From positions 3,100,001 through 3,164,000 of the forward strand of contig OZ253374.1 in the NCBI GenBank assembly GCA_965260935.1: DNA of 64,000 nt, in the 5' to 3' direction. The notes beneath the pieces are model-generated. The model was not told the origin of the DNA, did no database searches, and saw only the letters and a program-made list of their open reading frames with translations. This document shows positions 41,071 to 49,405 of this stretch, in pieces (the first letter of the stretch is position 1; each line of letters starts with the position of its first letter). Position numbers and translations under genes: made by a program. Source of the DNA: JBBROS01 sp965260935 (lineage in GTDB: Bacteria > Pseudomonadota > Alphaproteobacteria > Acetobacterales > Acetobacteraceae).

Positions 41071-41406
41071 ATGAGCACCGCCCCTTTCAGCATCTCCGAC
41101 CGCGCCGCCGAGCGCGTGGCCGAGATCGTTTCCGTTCAACCCGCGCCCTCGGCGCTCCGCGTCGCGGTCCTGGCGGGCGGCTGCAGCGGCTTCCAGTACA
41201 AGTTCGAGCTGGACGACGCGCCTCAACCGGACGACCTCGTGGTCGAGCGCGGCGGCGCCCGCGTCCTGGTTGATCCGGCAAGCCTCGACCTGCTCGGCGG
41301 CTCGGTGCTCGACTATACCGACGCGCTCATGGGCGCCCATTTCACCATCAAGAACCCCAACGCTACCTCGGCGTGCGGCTGCGGCACCAGCTTCTCCGTC
41401 GACTGA
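41071..41406 (+). CDS. A-type iron-sulfur carrier (IscA/ErpA family)
   Basis: 111 residues. It delivers Fe-S clusters to target enzymes. The three ligand cysteines are in AGGCSGFQYKF and SACGCGTSF. The family start is ISDRAAERVAEIV. It is divergent from dgt by 50 bp, which must hold both promoters. The xth gene follows 11 bp downstream. Whether it is ErpA or IscA cannot be settled by eye; the dgt neighbourhood in alphaproteobacteria favours ErpA. Confidence 0.9.
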   Translation: MSTAPFSISDRAAERVAEIVSVQPAPSALRVAVLAGGCSGFQYKFELDDAPQPDDLVVERGGARVLVDPASLDLLGGSVLDYTDALMGAHFTIKNPNATSACGCGTSFSVD

Positions 41407-41417
41407 GCAGCCAGGCG

Positions 41418-42185
41418 GTGCGCGTCGCCACCTGGAACGTCAACTCCATCCGTCAGCGGGAACGCCACGTGGCCGACTGGCTCGGGCGTATCCAGCCCGA
41501 CCTGCTGCTGCTGCAAGAGATCAAGTGCGAGGCCGCCCAGTTTCCTGCGGGCGCCTTTCCCGGCTACGAGGCCCACGTCGTCGGCCAGAAATCCTATAAC
41601 GGCGTCGCGGTCCTTGCCCGCATTCCCGTCGCCGTCACCCACCGCGCCCTGCCCGGCCTGCCGGACGGCGACGCCCAGGCCCGCTACCTGGAAGTCGAGG
41701 CCGAGGGCATCGCCGTGGGCAACCTTTATCTCCCCAACGGCAACTCCGGCGGCGATGACGGCTACGCTTACAAGCTCGACTGGATGGCCTGCCTCGCCGC
41801 CCGGGCCCGGTTTCTGCTCGATCAGGACCGGCCCTGCCTGTTCGCGGGCGACTACAACGTTTGCCCCACCGACGAGGACTTCTCTCCCGGCGCGCTGTCC
41901 TCGGACGATTCCCTTGTCCGTTCCGAAACACGGGCGGCCTTCCGCAGCCTGATCTGGCAGGGCCTGACCGACGCCGTCCGCGCGCTGCAGCCCGCCGGGC
42001 GCGCCTACACTTTCTGGGATTATCAGGCCGGGGCCTGGCGGTGGGACAGCGGGTTGCGGATCGACCATGCCCTGCTTTCCCCCGTACTTGCCGAGCGGCT
42101 CGTTGCGGCAGCCCCCGACCGCAACGAGCGGGGCCAGCCGCAGCCGTCCGACCATGTGCCCGTGGTGATCGAGCTGGCCGCGTGA
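41418..42185 (+). CDS. xth: Exodeoxyribonuclease III / AP endonuclease
   Basis: 255 residues, EEP fold, base-excision repair. It opens VRVATWNVNSIRQR and has the catalytic LLLQEIKCEA (Glu), LYLPNGNSGGDDGYAYKL, FAGDYNVCPTDEDF, LRIDHALLS and the final PSDHVPV (Asp-His). I start at GTG 41418; an open frame to 41373 overlaps the previous gene. The GTGA overlap at 42182 couples it to dgoK. Confidence 0.94.
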   Translation: MRVATWNVNSIRQRERHVADWLGRIQPDLLLLQEIKCEAAQFPAGAFPGYEAHVVGQKSYNGVAVLARIPVAVTHRALPGLPDGDAQARYLEVEAEGIAVGNLYLPNGNSGGDDGYAYKLDWMACLAARARFLLDQDRPCLFAGDYNVCPTDEDFSPGALSSDDSLVRSETRAAFRSLIWQGLTDAVRALQPAGRAYTFWDYQAGAWRWDSGLRIDHALLSPVLAERLVAAAPDRNERGQPQPSDHVPVVIELAA

Positions 42186-43054
42186 TCGGGGTTGATTGGG
42201 GCACGAGCAACTTCCGCGCCTTCCGCACCGCGGGCGGGCAGGTCGTCGGCCGCATCACGGATGGGCCCGGGCTGCTCGGCACGCCTCGGGGCGGCTTCGG
42301 CGACGCGTTGCATCGGGCCATTGCGCCGTGGCTTGCGGATGGGGAGCGGCGGGTGCTGCTGTCCGGTATGGTCGGCAGCCGGCAAGGCTGGGTCGAGGCC
42401 CCTTACCTCCCCTGCCCTGCCGACCTGTCCGCGCTGGCCGCCGCCGTTGTCCCGGTTCCGTTCGAGGGCGCCGACGCCCGTCTCGTTCCCGGCCTTTCCG
42501 CCAGCGACGCCCTTGGCGTGCCGGAGGTGATGCGTGGCGAGGAGGTTCAGCTTTTCGGCATCATGGCCGAGACCGGGCCGGACGCCGTCGTGTGCCTGCC
42601 CGGCACGCATTCCAAGTGGGTTTCGATCGCCGCCGGGCGGATCGCCGGGTTCGCTACCCACCTGACCGGCGAGGCGTTCGCCGCGCTGCGCCACCATACG
42701 ATTTTGGGCCGGCTCATGGCCGACGCCCCCCCGGACCGTGACGCCTTCCTGCGCGGGGTGGACCGTGCGGGAGAGCCGGGCGGCCTGCTGCACCACCTGT
42801 TCGGGGTCCGCGCCCTGGGCCTGTTCGGCCGCCTGACCGAGGCCGAGTCCCCCGCCTTCCTGTCCGGCCTCCTGATCGGCCACGAACTCGGCCACGCGCC
42901 CGACGCGCGACGCGTCCATCTGTGCGGCGCGCCGACGCTGTGCGACCTCTACGCCGCCGCCCTGGAGCGCCGCGGCGTCGAAGCCGTCCGGGTCGGCCCC
43001 GACGCGGCGGCACGCGGCCTCATGCGCATCGCGGAGCACATCGAATGGACCTGA
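42182..43054 (+). CDS. dgoK: 2-dehydro-3-deoxygalactonokinase
   Basis: 290 residues. It phosphorylates 2-keto-3-deoxygalactonate in the De Ley-Doudoroff (galactonate) pathway. It opens IGVDWGTSNFRAF and has LLSGMVGSRQGWVEAPYLPCPA, VPEVMRGEEVQLFG, VCLPGTHSKWV and LTGEAFAALR. The GTG start overlaps the xth stop and its end overlaps the aldolase gene by 10 bp. Sharing an operon with a DNA-repair gene is probably incidental. Confidence 0.93.
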   Translation: MIGVDWGTSNFRAFRTAGGQVVGRITDGPGLLGTPRGGFGDALHRAIAPWLADGERRVLLSGMVGSRQGWVEAPYLPCPADLSALAAAVVPVPFEGADARLVPGLSASDALGVPEVMRGEEVQLFGIMAETGPDAVVCLPGTHSKWVSIAAGRIAGFATHLTGEAFAALRHHTILGRLMADAPPDRDAFLRGVDRAGEPGGLLHHLFGVRALGLFGRLTEAESPAFLSGLLIGHELGHAPDARRVHLCGAPTLCDLYAAALERRGVEAVRVGPDAAARGLMRIAEHIEWT

Positions 43055-43665
43055 CGCAACACCTGGCCCGAAGCCCTCTCGTCGCCATCTTGCGCGGCAT
43101 CCGCCCGCACGAGGCGGAGGCGGTCGCCGAGGCCCTGATCGCCGCCGGCGTCACCATCATTGAAGTCCCGCTCAACTCGCCCGATCCGTTCGACAGCATC
43201 GTCAGGCTGGTCCGCTGCTTCGGCGAGCAGGCGGTGATCGGGGCCGGCACGGTGATGACGCCGGAGGACGTCGCCCGCTTGGCCGGGACCGGCGCCAGGC
43301 TGATGGTCACGCCGCACGCCGACCCGTCCCTGGTCCGCGCCGCCAAGTCGGCGGGCCTTGCCGCCGCTCCCGGCTTTTTCACGCCGGCGGAGGCGTTCGC
43401 GCTGATCGAGGCCGGAGCCGACGCGCTCAAGCTGTTCCCGGCCGAGGCGGCGACGCCTGCTGTCCTGAAGTCGCTTCGCGCCGTCCTCCCGGCGTCCGTT
43501 CCCCTTCTCCCGGTTGGCGGGATGGATGCCGACAGCATTCCCTCGTGGCACGCGGCCGGGGCTGCCGGCTTCGGGATCGGTTCCGCGCTTTACAAGCCGG
43601 GCGATACGGCGGCGGATACGGCCCGCAAGGCGGCCCGGCTTATGGCGGCCGTCCGCGTGTTGTAA
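43045..43665 (+). CDS. dgoA: 2-dehydro-3-deoxy-6-phosphogalactonate aldolase
   Basis: 206 residues, class I KDPG/KDPGal aldolase fold. It cleaves the sugar phosphate to pyruvate and glyceraldehyde 3-phosphate. The catalytic residues are visible: Glu in IIEVPLNSPDP, and the Schiff-base Lys in GADALKLFPAEA. The sequence VPLNSPDP is more DgoA-like than Eda-like, and the overlapping dgoK gene supports that. galM (24.9 kb) may feed the same sugar route, but no galactose dehydrogenase is in the window. Confidence 0.92.
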   Translation: MDLTQHLARSPLVAILRGIRPHEAEAVAEALIAAGVTIIEVPLNSPDPFDSIVRLVRCFGEQAVIGAGTVMTPEDVARLAGTGARLMVTPHADPSLVRAAKSAGLAAAPGFFTPAEAFALIEAGADALKLFPAEAATPAVLKSLRAVLPASVPLLPVGGMDADSIPSWHAAGAAGFGIGSALYKPGDTAADTARKAARLMAAVRVL

Positions 43666-43935
43666 GGAGGGCGCTGGCCGGAGCCGTCGGGCAGCCTGCT
43701 CCCGGGCCGCGCTCGGTGCGTCGGCCTCGGCGACGGGGACGACCGTAAACGTGCAAACCCGTTGCGGAACGGACCCGACGCCCTGGTCATGCGTGCGCCA
43801 CGGCTGTGGATCACGTCGCTGGAATGCAACCTTTGCGTCGGTTACAGACAATCACATGCCGCATCCATGCCCGACCATCATACCAGGCCAGTGAAAAACG
43901 CGCCTTAACCTCGAGACAGCGGAGTTGAACGACGG
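43666..43935. other. Promoter-side gap before the betaine operon
   Basis: 270 bp with no gene. The final 60 bp are less GC-rich (GTCGGTTACAGACAATCACATG, split) and probably include the promoter of the reductase-ProVWX operon. A GGAG lies 14 bp before ATG 43936, rather far for an RBS. Confidence 0.3.
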
Positions 43936-45030
43936 ATGCTCATCGGCGACCCGCCATCCGCCACGAGCGCCGCACTGCCGATCTGGGGCGTCGATTGCGA
44001 GGACGACCTCGTTTGCCGCGCCGTCACGGAGGAAACCCCGGATGTGCGGACCTTCCATTTCAGCGCCGAACGCCCGGCCCAGTTCCGTTTCGAGCCCGGC
44101 CAGTTCCTGACCCTGGAACTCCCTATCGACGGCGCCGCCGTTTATCGCTGCTACACCATCTCCTCCCCGCCGACCCGGCCGGAAACCGTTTCCATCAGCG
44201 CCAAGCGCGTCCCCGCCGGCCCGGCGTCCAATTGGCTGCATGATGCCATGCGCCCCGGCATGTCGCTGCGCGCCACCGGCCCCGCCGGCGAGTTCGTGCT
44301 TCCCCGCGCGCCCTCCGGCAAGCTGCTGTTCCTGTCCGGCGGCATCGGCGCGACCCCGGCCATCAGCATGATCCGCGCCCTGTATGACCGGGCCGAGGAC
44401 CGCGACATCCTTTATGTTCACAGCGCCAGGACGCCCGCCGACATCCCGTTTCGCGACGAGCTCGCTCTTATGGCCCGCCGGCTTCCGCGGCTCCGGGTCG
44501 TGCATATCGTGGAACGCCACGGCGACGAGCCTGGCTGGCCCGGCCTGATCGGACGGCTCGCGCCGCAATCCCTTGCCCTTTTGGCCCCCGACCTGCGGGA
44601 ACGGGAGGTTTATTGCTGCGGCCCCGCCCCCTACATGGCGGCCGTCCGTTCCATGCTCGACGCCGCCGGGTTCGAGCGGCGGAACTACCATGAGGAGAGC
44701 TTCAACTTCGAACGCCTGCCCGGAAGCGTCATCGAGGAGGTTTCCGACGCCACGGCGCAAGCGATCGCCGGGTTCAGCGTCACGTTCGCGAAGTCCAACA
44801 GGACCATCACCTGCGATCCCGGCGCGACGGTGCTTGATGCCGCCCGGCAAGCGGGGATGAGATTGCCGTTCGCGTGTTCGAAAGGGGTATGCGGGACCTG
44901 CAAAAGCCGTATGGTGTCAGGACGTGTCGATATGCGGCACGGCGGCGGCATACGCCCCAGGGAGATCGATCAAGGCCTTGTGTTGATCTGTTGCAGCCGT
45001 CCCCTCGAAGATTTGGTGATCGATCGATGA
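43936..45030 (+). CDS. Glycine-betaine monooxygenase reductase-like flavoprotein (GbcB type)
   Basis: 364 residues. An N-terminal FAD/NAD ferredoxin-reductase module (about 20-260) has RCYTISSPPTRP, LFLSGGIGATPAISMIRAL and YCCGPAPYMAAV. A C-terminal plant-type 2Fe-2S domain has FACSKGVCGTCKSRM and LICCSRP, giving four Cys ligands. The order is that of GbcB/stachydrine-demethylase reductases, which pass electrons to a Rieske oxygenase. The overlapping ProVWX genes support a betaine role. No oxygenase partner (gbcA-like) is in the window. Confidence 0.86.
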   Translation: MLIGDPPSATSAALPIWGVDCEDDLVCRAVTEETPDVRTFHFSAERPAQFRFEPGQFLTLELPIDGAAVYRCYTISSPPTRPETVSISAKRVPAGPASNWLHDAMRPGMSLRATGPAGEFVLPRAPSGKLLFLSGGIGATPAISMIRALYDRAEDRDILYVHSARTPADIPFRDELALMARRLPRLRVVHIVERHGDEPGWPGLIGRLAPQSLALLAPDLREREVYCCGPAPYMAAVRSMLDAAGFERRNYHEESFNFERLPGSVIEEVSDATAQAIAGFSVTFAKSNRTITCDPGATVLDAARQAGMRLPFACSKGVCGTCKSRMVSGRVDMRHGGGIRPREIDQGLVLICCSRPLEDLVIDR

Positions 45031-46313
45031 CGCAAGCAGTTCAGGCCATCCGGCCAGCCCCGGCCCCCATCCTTTCCGCCCGCCCGCCCGAAACGCGGCC
45101 GACCCTGATCGAGGTGCGCAACGTCAGCAAGTGCTTCGGCTCCAATGTCGAGGAAGCCTTGGCCATGATCGAGGCCGGCTCGGACCGCGCCGCCGTGTTG
45201 CACAAGACCGGCACCGCGGTCGGGCTGAACCGGATCAACGTCGACGTGGCCGAGGGCGAGATCCTCGTCGTCATGGGGCTTTCCGGCAGCGGGAAGTCCA
45301 CTCTGCTGCGCTGCCTCAACCGGCTGATTGAGCCGAGCACCGGCACCATCCGCGTCCGCGGCGCCGATGTGACGGCGATGAACCCCGCCGCCTTGCGGGA
45401 GTTCCGCCGCCAGAACTTCGGCATGGTGTTCCAGCATTTCGCCCTGTTTCCCCACCGCACCATCCTCGCCAACGTCGAGTTCGGCCTGGAGGTGCAGGGC
45501 AAAACCAAGCAGGACCGCCGCAACGCCGCGATGACCGCCATCGAGCTGGTCGGCCTCAAAGGCTGGGAGCACCGTTATCCGAGCGAGCTTTCCGGCGGCA
45601 TGAAGCAACGCGCCGGGCTTGCCCGGGCGCTGGCCGCCGATGCCGCTGTTCTGTTGATGGACGAGGCGTTCAGCGCCCTCGACCCTCTGATCCGCCGGGA
45701 CATGCAGCAGGAGCTGAGCGAGCTGCAGAACCGCCTGAAGAAGACCATCGTCTTCGTCTCCCACGACTTGGACGAGGCCATCGCCCTCGGCGGGCGCATC
45801 GTTCTGATGAAGGACGGGGTGATCGTGCAGGTGGGCTACGCCGAGGAGATCCTGATGAACCCGGCCACTCCCTATGTCCGCCGCTTCGTCGAGCACATCG
45901 ACGTCGCCTCCGTGTTGAAGGTAGGGGCGCTGCTGTCGTCCACCCCGCTGCTGCTCCGCACCCACGACGACGCCCGGGACGCTGCCGACCGCATGGCCGC
46001 GGCCGACGCCGGCAACGCCCTCGTGGTCGACGAGGCCGGCAGCCTTAAAGGCCGGGCCGACCTCGCCTCCGTCCGCCGCGCCGCGAAATCCAACCGTCTG
46101 GTCGATGTCGCCATCCAGCCCTGCGCGACCCTTCATGCCAGCTTGTCCATCAAGGATGCGTTGCCGGTGGTGGCCGGCGAGCCCGAACCCGTTCCTGTCA
46201 TCGACGACGACGGCCTGCTGCAAGGCACGGTGGACCGCGCCGGGATCATCGACGCCCTGGCGCGGCGGACCCACGTTCCGGCGGACGCGCCGGCCGAGCC
46301 GGTGGCCGCGTGA
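45027..46313 (+). CDS. proV: Glycine betaine/proline ABC transporter ATPase
   Basis: 428 residues. Walker A is MGLSGSGKST, the signature LSGGMKQRAGLARAL, Walker B VLLMDEAFSALDPLIR, and the H-loop FVSHDLDEAI. The insertion between the first strand and Walker A and the C-terminal CBS-like region (about 300-425) are ProV/OpuAA features. The CBS part senses ionic strength in relatives. The start overlaps the reductase stop (ATGA). Confidence 0.95.
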   Translation: MTQAVQAIRPAPAPILSARPPETRPTLIEVRNVSKCFGSNVEEALAMIEAGSDRAAVLHKTGTAVGLNRINVDVAEGEILVVMGLSGSGKSTLLRCLNRLIEPSTGTIRVRGADVTAMNPAALREFRRQNFGMVFQHFALFPHRTILANVEFGLEVQGKTKQDRRNAAMTAIELVGLKGWEHRYPSELSGGMKQRAGLARALAADAAVLLMDEAFSALDPLIRRDMQQELSELQNRLKKTIVFVSHDLDEAIALGGRIVLMKDGVIVQVGYAEEILMNPATPYVRRFVEHIDVASVLKVGALLSSTPLLLRTHDDARDAADRMAAADAGNALVVDEAGSLKGRADLASVRRAAKSNRLVDVAIQPCATLHASLSIKDALPVVAGEPEPVPVIDDDGLLQGTVDRAGIIDALARRTHVPADAPAEPVAA

Positions 46314-47155
46314 TGGACTGGTCCGTCCCCCGCATCCCGCTCGACGACTGGAGCGACGACGCGCTCAATTTCCTGACCGGCAACCTGTCAGGCCTCACCC
46401 GCGTGATCAGCCGCACCGTGTCCGACTGGATCGCCGAGCTGACCACGCTGCTGCAGGCGGTCCCGGCGCCCGTCATCATCGTGCTGTTCGGCCTGCTCGC
46501 CTGGCGCGTGTCCGGCTGGAAGCTCTCGCTCGGCACCATGCTCGGCCTCGCCTTTCTATGGAACCTGCGGCTGTGGGACCCGATGGTTACGACGCTGGTG
46601 ATGGTTGTCCTTTCCACGGCCGCGTCCATCGCCATCGGCCTGCCGATCGGCATCGCCGCGGCGCTGAGCGCCCGGACCTGGCGCTTCGTCGCGCCCACCA
46701 TGGACATGGCCCAGACCATGCCCAGCTTCGTTTACCTGATCCCGGCCATCCCGTTCTTCGGCCTGGGGCCGGTCTCGGCCTGCTTCGCCACTGTGATCTT
46801 CTCCATGCCGCCCACCATCCGGCTCACGGCGCTCGGCATCCTGCAAGTGCCTGAGGAGATGACCGAGGCGGCCGACGCCTTCGGCACGACGCGCTGGCAA
46901 AAACTGATCAAGGTGCAGATCCCGCTGGCGGTCCCCACCATCATGGCGGGCATCAACCAGACGATCATGCTTTCGCTGTCGATGGTGGTCATCGCCGCCA
47001 TGATCGGCGCCGGCGGGCTTGGCCGCGAGGTTTGGAGCGCGATCCAGCGGCTTGAAGCGGGCCGGGGCTTCCAGGCCGGCATCGCCATTGCCATCCTGGC
47101 CATTATCCTGGACCGCATCACGCAACAGGTTTCCCGCCGCGCCCAGCCGCGTTGA
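46313..47155 (+). CDS. proW: Glycine betaine/proline ABC transporter permease
   Basis: 280 residues with about six membrane spans. The EAA loop is EMTEAADAFGTTRWQKLIKVQIPLA (about residues 182-206, in pieces). Family features are MAQTMPSFVYLIPAIPFFGLG and GAGGLGREVW. Translation starts at ATG 46313, or GTG 46310 one codon earlier, overlapping the proV stop. The N-terminal extension resembles ProW. Confidence 0.94.
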   Translation: MDWSVPRIPLDDWSDDALNFLTGNLSGLTRVISRTVSDWIAELTTLLQAVPAPVIIVLFGLLAWRVSGWKLSLGTMLGLAFLWNLRLWDPMVTTLVMVVLSTAASIAIGLPIGIAAALSARTWRFVAPTMDMAQTMPSFVYLIPAIPFFGLGPVSACFATVIFSMPPTIRLTALGILQVPEEMTEAADAFGTTRWQKLIKVQIPLAVPTIMAGINQTIMLSLSMVVIAAMIGAGGLGREVWSAIQRLEAGRGFQAGIAIAILAIILDRITQQVSRRAQPR

Positions 47156-47174
47156 CATTGTTCAGGGGATTGCG

Positions 47175-47379
47175 ATGAGCGATGAAACCAACGCCGACCT
47201 TTACTTGATTGCACGACAACAAAAGAAAGCGCTTTCCGAAATCAGCAGTGTGCGTGACGATGGCGACCTTGCAGCGGCTTGACGGCACGGTTGCCGGACT
47301 TGTCGACGAGGTTCGCGCCATGCACTCGCAGCATGCCCGGCTGACAAAGCGCCCAAGCGATTTCGAAACGAACCTCTAA
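47175..47379 (+). pseudogene. Small coiled-coil ORF split by a frameshift
   Basis: ATG 47175 follows AGGGGA by 7 bp and encodes 35 residues (MSDETNADLYLIARQQKKAL, then SEISSVRDDGDLAAA). A second frame from ATG 47260 gives MATLQRLDGTVAGLVDEVRA then MHSQHARLTKR to TAA 47377. Joining them at RDD|MATLQ yields one continuous coiled coil of about 67 residues. A single-base indel near 47258 would explain the break. Alternatively these are two tiny overlapping genes. It lies between proW and proX. Confidence 0.5.
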
Positions 47380-47399
47380 TAGCCAGGAGACGTAGCACC

Positions 47400-48287
47400 A
47401 TGCTGAAGATTGCCGAGCTTGCCATGCATCGGCGGAGCGTTCTGGGCGGCGTCGCCCTGATCGGCGCCGCCGCGCTCTCCCGCCGCGCCGCCGCCGCCGG
47501 AAAAGGCGACGTCCGCATCGCCTATGTCGAATGGGCCGACTGCATCGTCGCCACCAACATCCTCGCCCAGGCGCTCACGCAGGATGGCTACGCGGTGAAA
47601 ACCATCCCCGTTTCCGGCGCCGCCATGTGGCAGGCCGTGGCCTCAGGCGACGCCGATTTCATGGTTGCCGGCTGGCTCCCCACCACCCACGCCGCCTACT
47701 ACAAGAAGCTTAAGGACCAGGTTGACCTCGTTGCCCCCAACGTCAAAGGCGCGCGCCTCGGCTGGGCCGTCCCCGACTACGTCAAGGTCGATTCCATCGC
47801 CGACCTCAAATCTCACGCGGCGGAGTTCGACAACAAGGTCATCGGCATCGACCCCGGCGCCGGCCTGATGCGCGCCTCGGAGAAGGCGATGAAGGAATAC
47901 GGGCTCAGCAACATGAGCCTGGTCGAGGGTAGCGACGCGACTATGACCGCCGCCCTCAAGGACGCCATCTCCCGCAAGCAGCCAATCGTCGTCACCGGCT
48001 GGACGCCGCATTGGATGTGGGCCGCGTTCAAGCTGAAGTACCTGGCCGACCCGAAGGGCGCGCTCGGCGGCGAGGAGACCGTCTACACCGTCGCCCGCAA
48101 GGACCTGAAGACGGAGAACCCCGAGCTTTACGGCATCCTCACCCGCTTCAAGCTGAGCCTGCCGGAAGAGCAGTCCGTCATGCTGGAGAACAACGAGAGC
48201 GGCACCGACCCCAAGGCCACCGCGAAGAAATGGGTCGAGGCGAACCAGGCCGAGGTCAAGACCTGGCTCGGCTCGTCCAAGGCCTGA
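47400..48287 (+). CDS. proX: Glycine betaine/proline ABC transporter substrate-binding protein
   Basis: 295 residues. The N-terminus has a twin-arginine-like signal (MHRRSVLGGVALIGAAAL, ending near RRAAAAGK). The mature protein is OpuAC/ProX-like: IAYVEWADCIVATNIL, ADFMVAGWLPTTHAAYY and VTGWTPHWMWAAFKLKYL, whose tryptophans form the quaternary-amine cage in relatives. Translation could start at ATG 47400 or at MHRRS (47424). It closes the ProVWX operon and is followed by two hairpins. Confidence 0.93.
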   Translation: MLKIAELAMHRRSVLGGVALIGAAALSRRAAAAGKGDVRIAYVEWADCIVATNILAQALTQDGYAVKTIPVSGAAMWQAVASGDADFMVAGWLPTTHAAYYKKLKDQVDLVAPNVKGARLGWAVPDYVKVDSIADLKSHAAEFDNKVIGIDPGAGLMRASEKAMKEYGLSNMSLVEGSDATMTAALKDAISRKQPIVVTGWTPHWMWAAFKLKYLADPKGALGGEETVYTVARKDLKTENPELYGILTRFKLSLPEEQSVMLENNESGTDPKATAKKWVEANQAEVKTWLGSSKA

Positions 48288-48304
48288 GCCGACCGGGATC
48301 GCCG

Positions 48305-48335
48305 GGGGAGCAGCGCGCGTTATCGGCTGCTCCCC
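48305..48335. terminator. Hairpin after proX
   Basis: Perfect 10-bp stem GGGGAGCAGC / GCTGCTCCCC with an 11-base loop, 18 bp after the proX stop. No T tract. It lies between convergent proX and the amidase gene. Confidence 0.6.
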
Positions 48336-48356
48336 TGGCAGGCAGGCGTGACCCGA

Positions 48357-48385
48357 GGGTTCGGTGTGGACAGGCAGCCGAACCC
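48357..48385. terminator. Second hairpin between proX and the amidase
   Basis: Perfect 8-bp stem GGGTTCGG / CCGAACCC with a 13-base loop. It sits nearer the amidase end of the gap and may stop leftward transcripts. Confidence 0.45.
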
Positions 48386-48463
48386 CTTGCGGCTGATCCG
48401 GCATGATTAAGGCCGCCTTCCTTTGACGGCAGAGCCGGTATCGAAACCGGCCAGTGTTATGCT

Positions 48464-49405
48464 CTAAAACAGCAAGCCTTTGCGCAGCATTCCGTGCACG
48501 CCCTTCTCCCCGTTGACGCTCTGCGTCACCCGAAAATCGACCGCCAGAGAGCAGAACGCGTAGGCTTCTTCCCGCAATAGGTTCGAGCGGCTGCAGATGA
48601 AGCCGATCATCTCCCGCAGCGCCGTTTTCATGGCTTGATCCATGCTCTCGTGCAGGCCGACGCTGATGAAGTGCGTCGGCGTCTCCGCCCGCGGATAGCG
48701 TAACCCTCCCTGCTTGTGCAGCACGAAGGCCAGTTGCCCGTCGAGGCACATCTCCAGCGCGGTGACGCAGACCTCGCCATCGCCCTGCACCCCATGCCCG
48801 TCGCCCACCGAGAAGCAGGCCCCCGGCACCCAGACCGGCAGGAACAGCGAGCTTCCCGCTGTCAATTCCTTCAGGTCGAGGTTGCCGCCGTGCAGCCGCG
48901 GTTCCTTCGAGCCAATCGTCCCCATGGCCGGCGGCGGCGCCACCCCCATCACGCCGAAGAACGGCGTCAGGGCCAGCTCCGTCCCCCAGGGCAGGCGGCA
49001 GGTCCGCGCCGCGCGGTCCACCGGGATATGCAGCAAGGAGGTCTCGTGGAAATCCTCCGGCAAGGTCCCGGCCAGCGGGCGGATGACGTTGTAGCCCCAG
49101 TCCGCGCCGGGCTCGATCGCCTCGATGCGCACCTCCAAGGTGTCGCCCGGCTCAGCCTCTTCGACGGCAATCGGCCCCGTGACAATGTGGCCCGGCGGCG
49201 GATCGGGGTTCGCCGCGATGATCGCCGATAAGCTCTCCGGCACCGTGAAGCCGCGTTCGGCGGGCGGCAATACGCCCTCCCGCCCCGAGACGCACTCGAC
49301 CGCGACGGTGTCCCCGGACCGCACGGTCAGCACGGGCGGGAAGGCCGCGTCGAACTGGCCGATCCGGACCGTCTCCGGCGTGGCAGCGAGCCGGTGGTGA
49401 GTCAT
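48464..49405 (-). CDS. Acetamidase/formamidase family protein
   Basis: 313 residues, FmdA/AmdA family. It hydrolyses short amides to acid plus ammonia. Recognisable parts are VRSGDTVAVECVSGREG, the central VPGACFSVGDGHGVQGDGEVC with its metal-binding pattern, and TALEMCLDGQLAF. The C-terminal segment ALREMIGFICSRSNL matches the family. The start overlaps the stop of the upstream reductase gene (ATGA). The operon suggests uptake or export of an amide-like compound. Confidence 0.9.
   Translation of the reverse strand: MTHHRLAATPETVRIGQFDAAFPPVLTVRSGDTVAVECVSGREGVLPPAERGFTVPESLSAIIAANPDPPPGHIVTGPIAVEEAEPGDTLEVRIEAIEPGADWGYNVIRPLAGTLPEDFHETSLLHIPVDRAARTCRLPWGTELALTPFFGVMGVAPPPAMGTIGSKEPRLHGGNLDLKELTAGSSLFLPVWVPGACFSVGDGHGVQGDGEVCVTALEMCLDGQLAFVLHKQGGLRYPRAETPTHFISVGLHESMDQAMKTALREMIGFICSRSNLLREEAYAFCSLAVDFRVTQSVNGEKGVHGMLRKGLLF

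Noticed and set aside
43045..43665. Eda (KDPG aldolase of the Entner-Doudoroff pathway)
   Set aside because: Same fold, but overlap with dgoK and the VPLNSPDP motif favour the galactonate-pathway enzyme.
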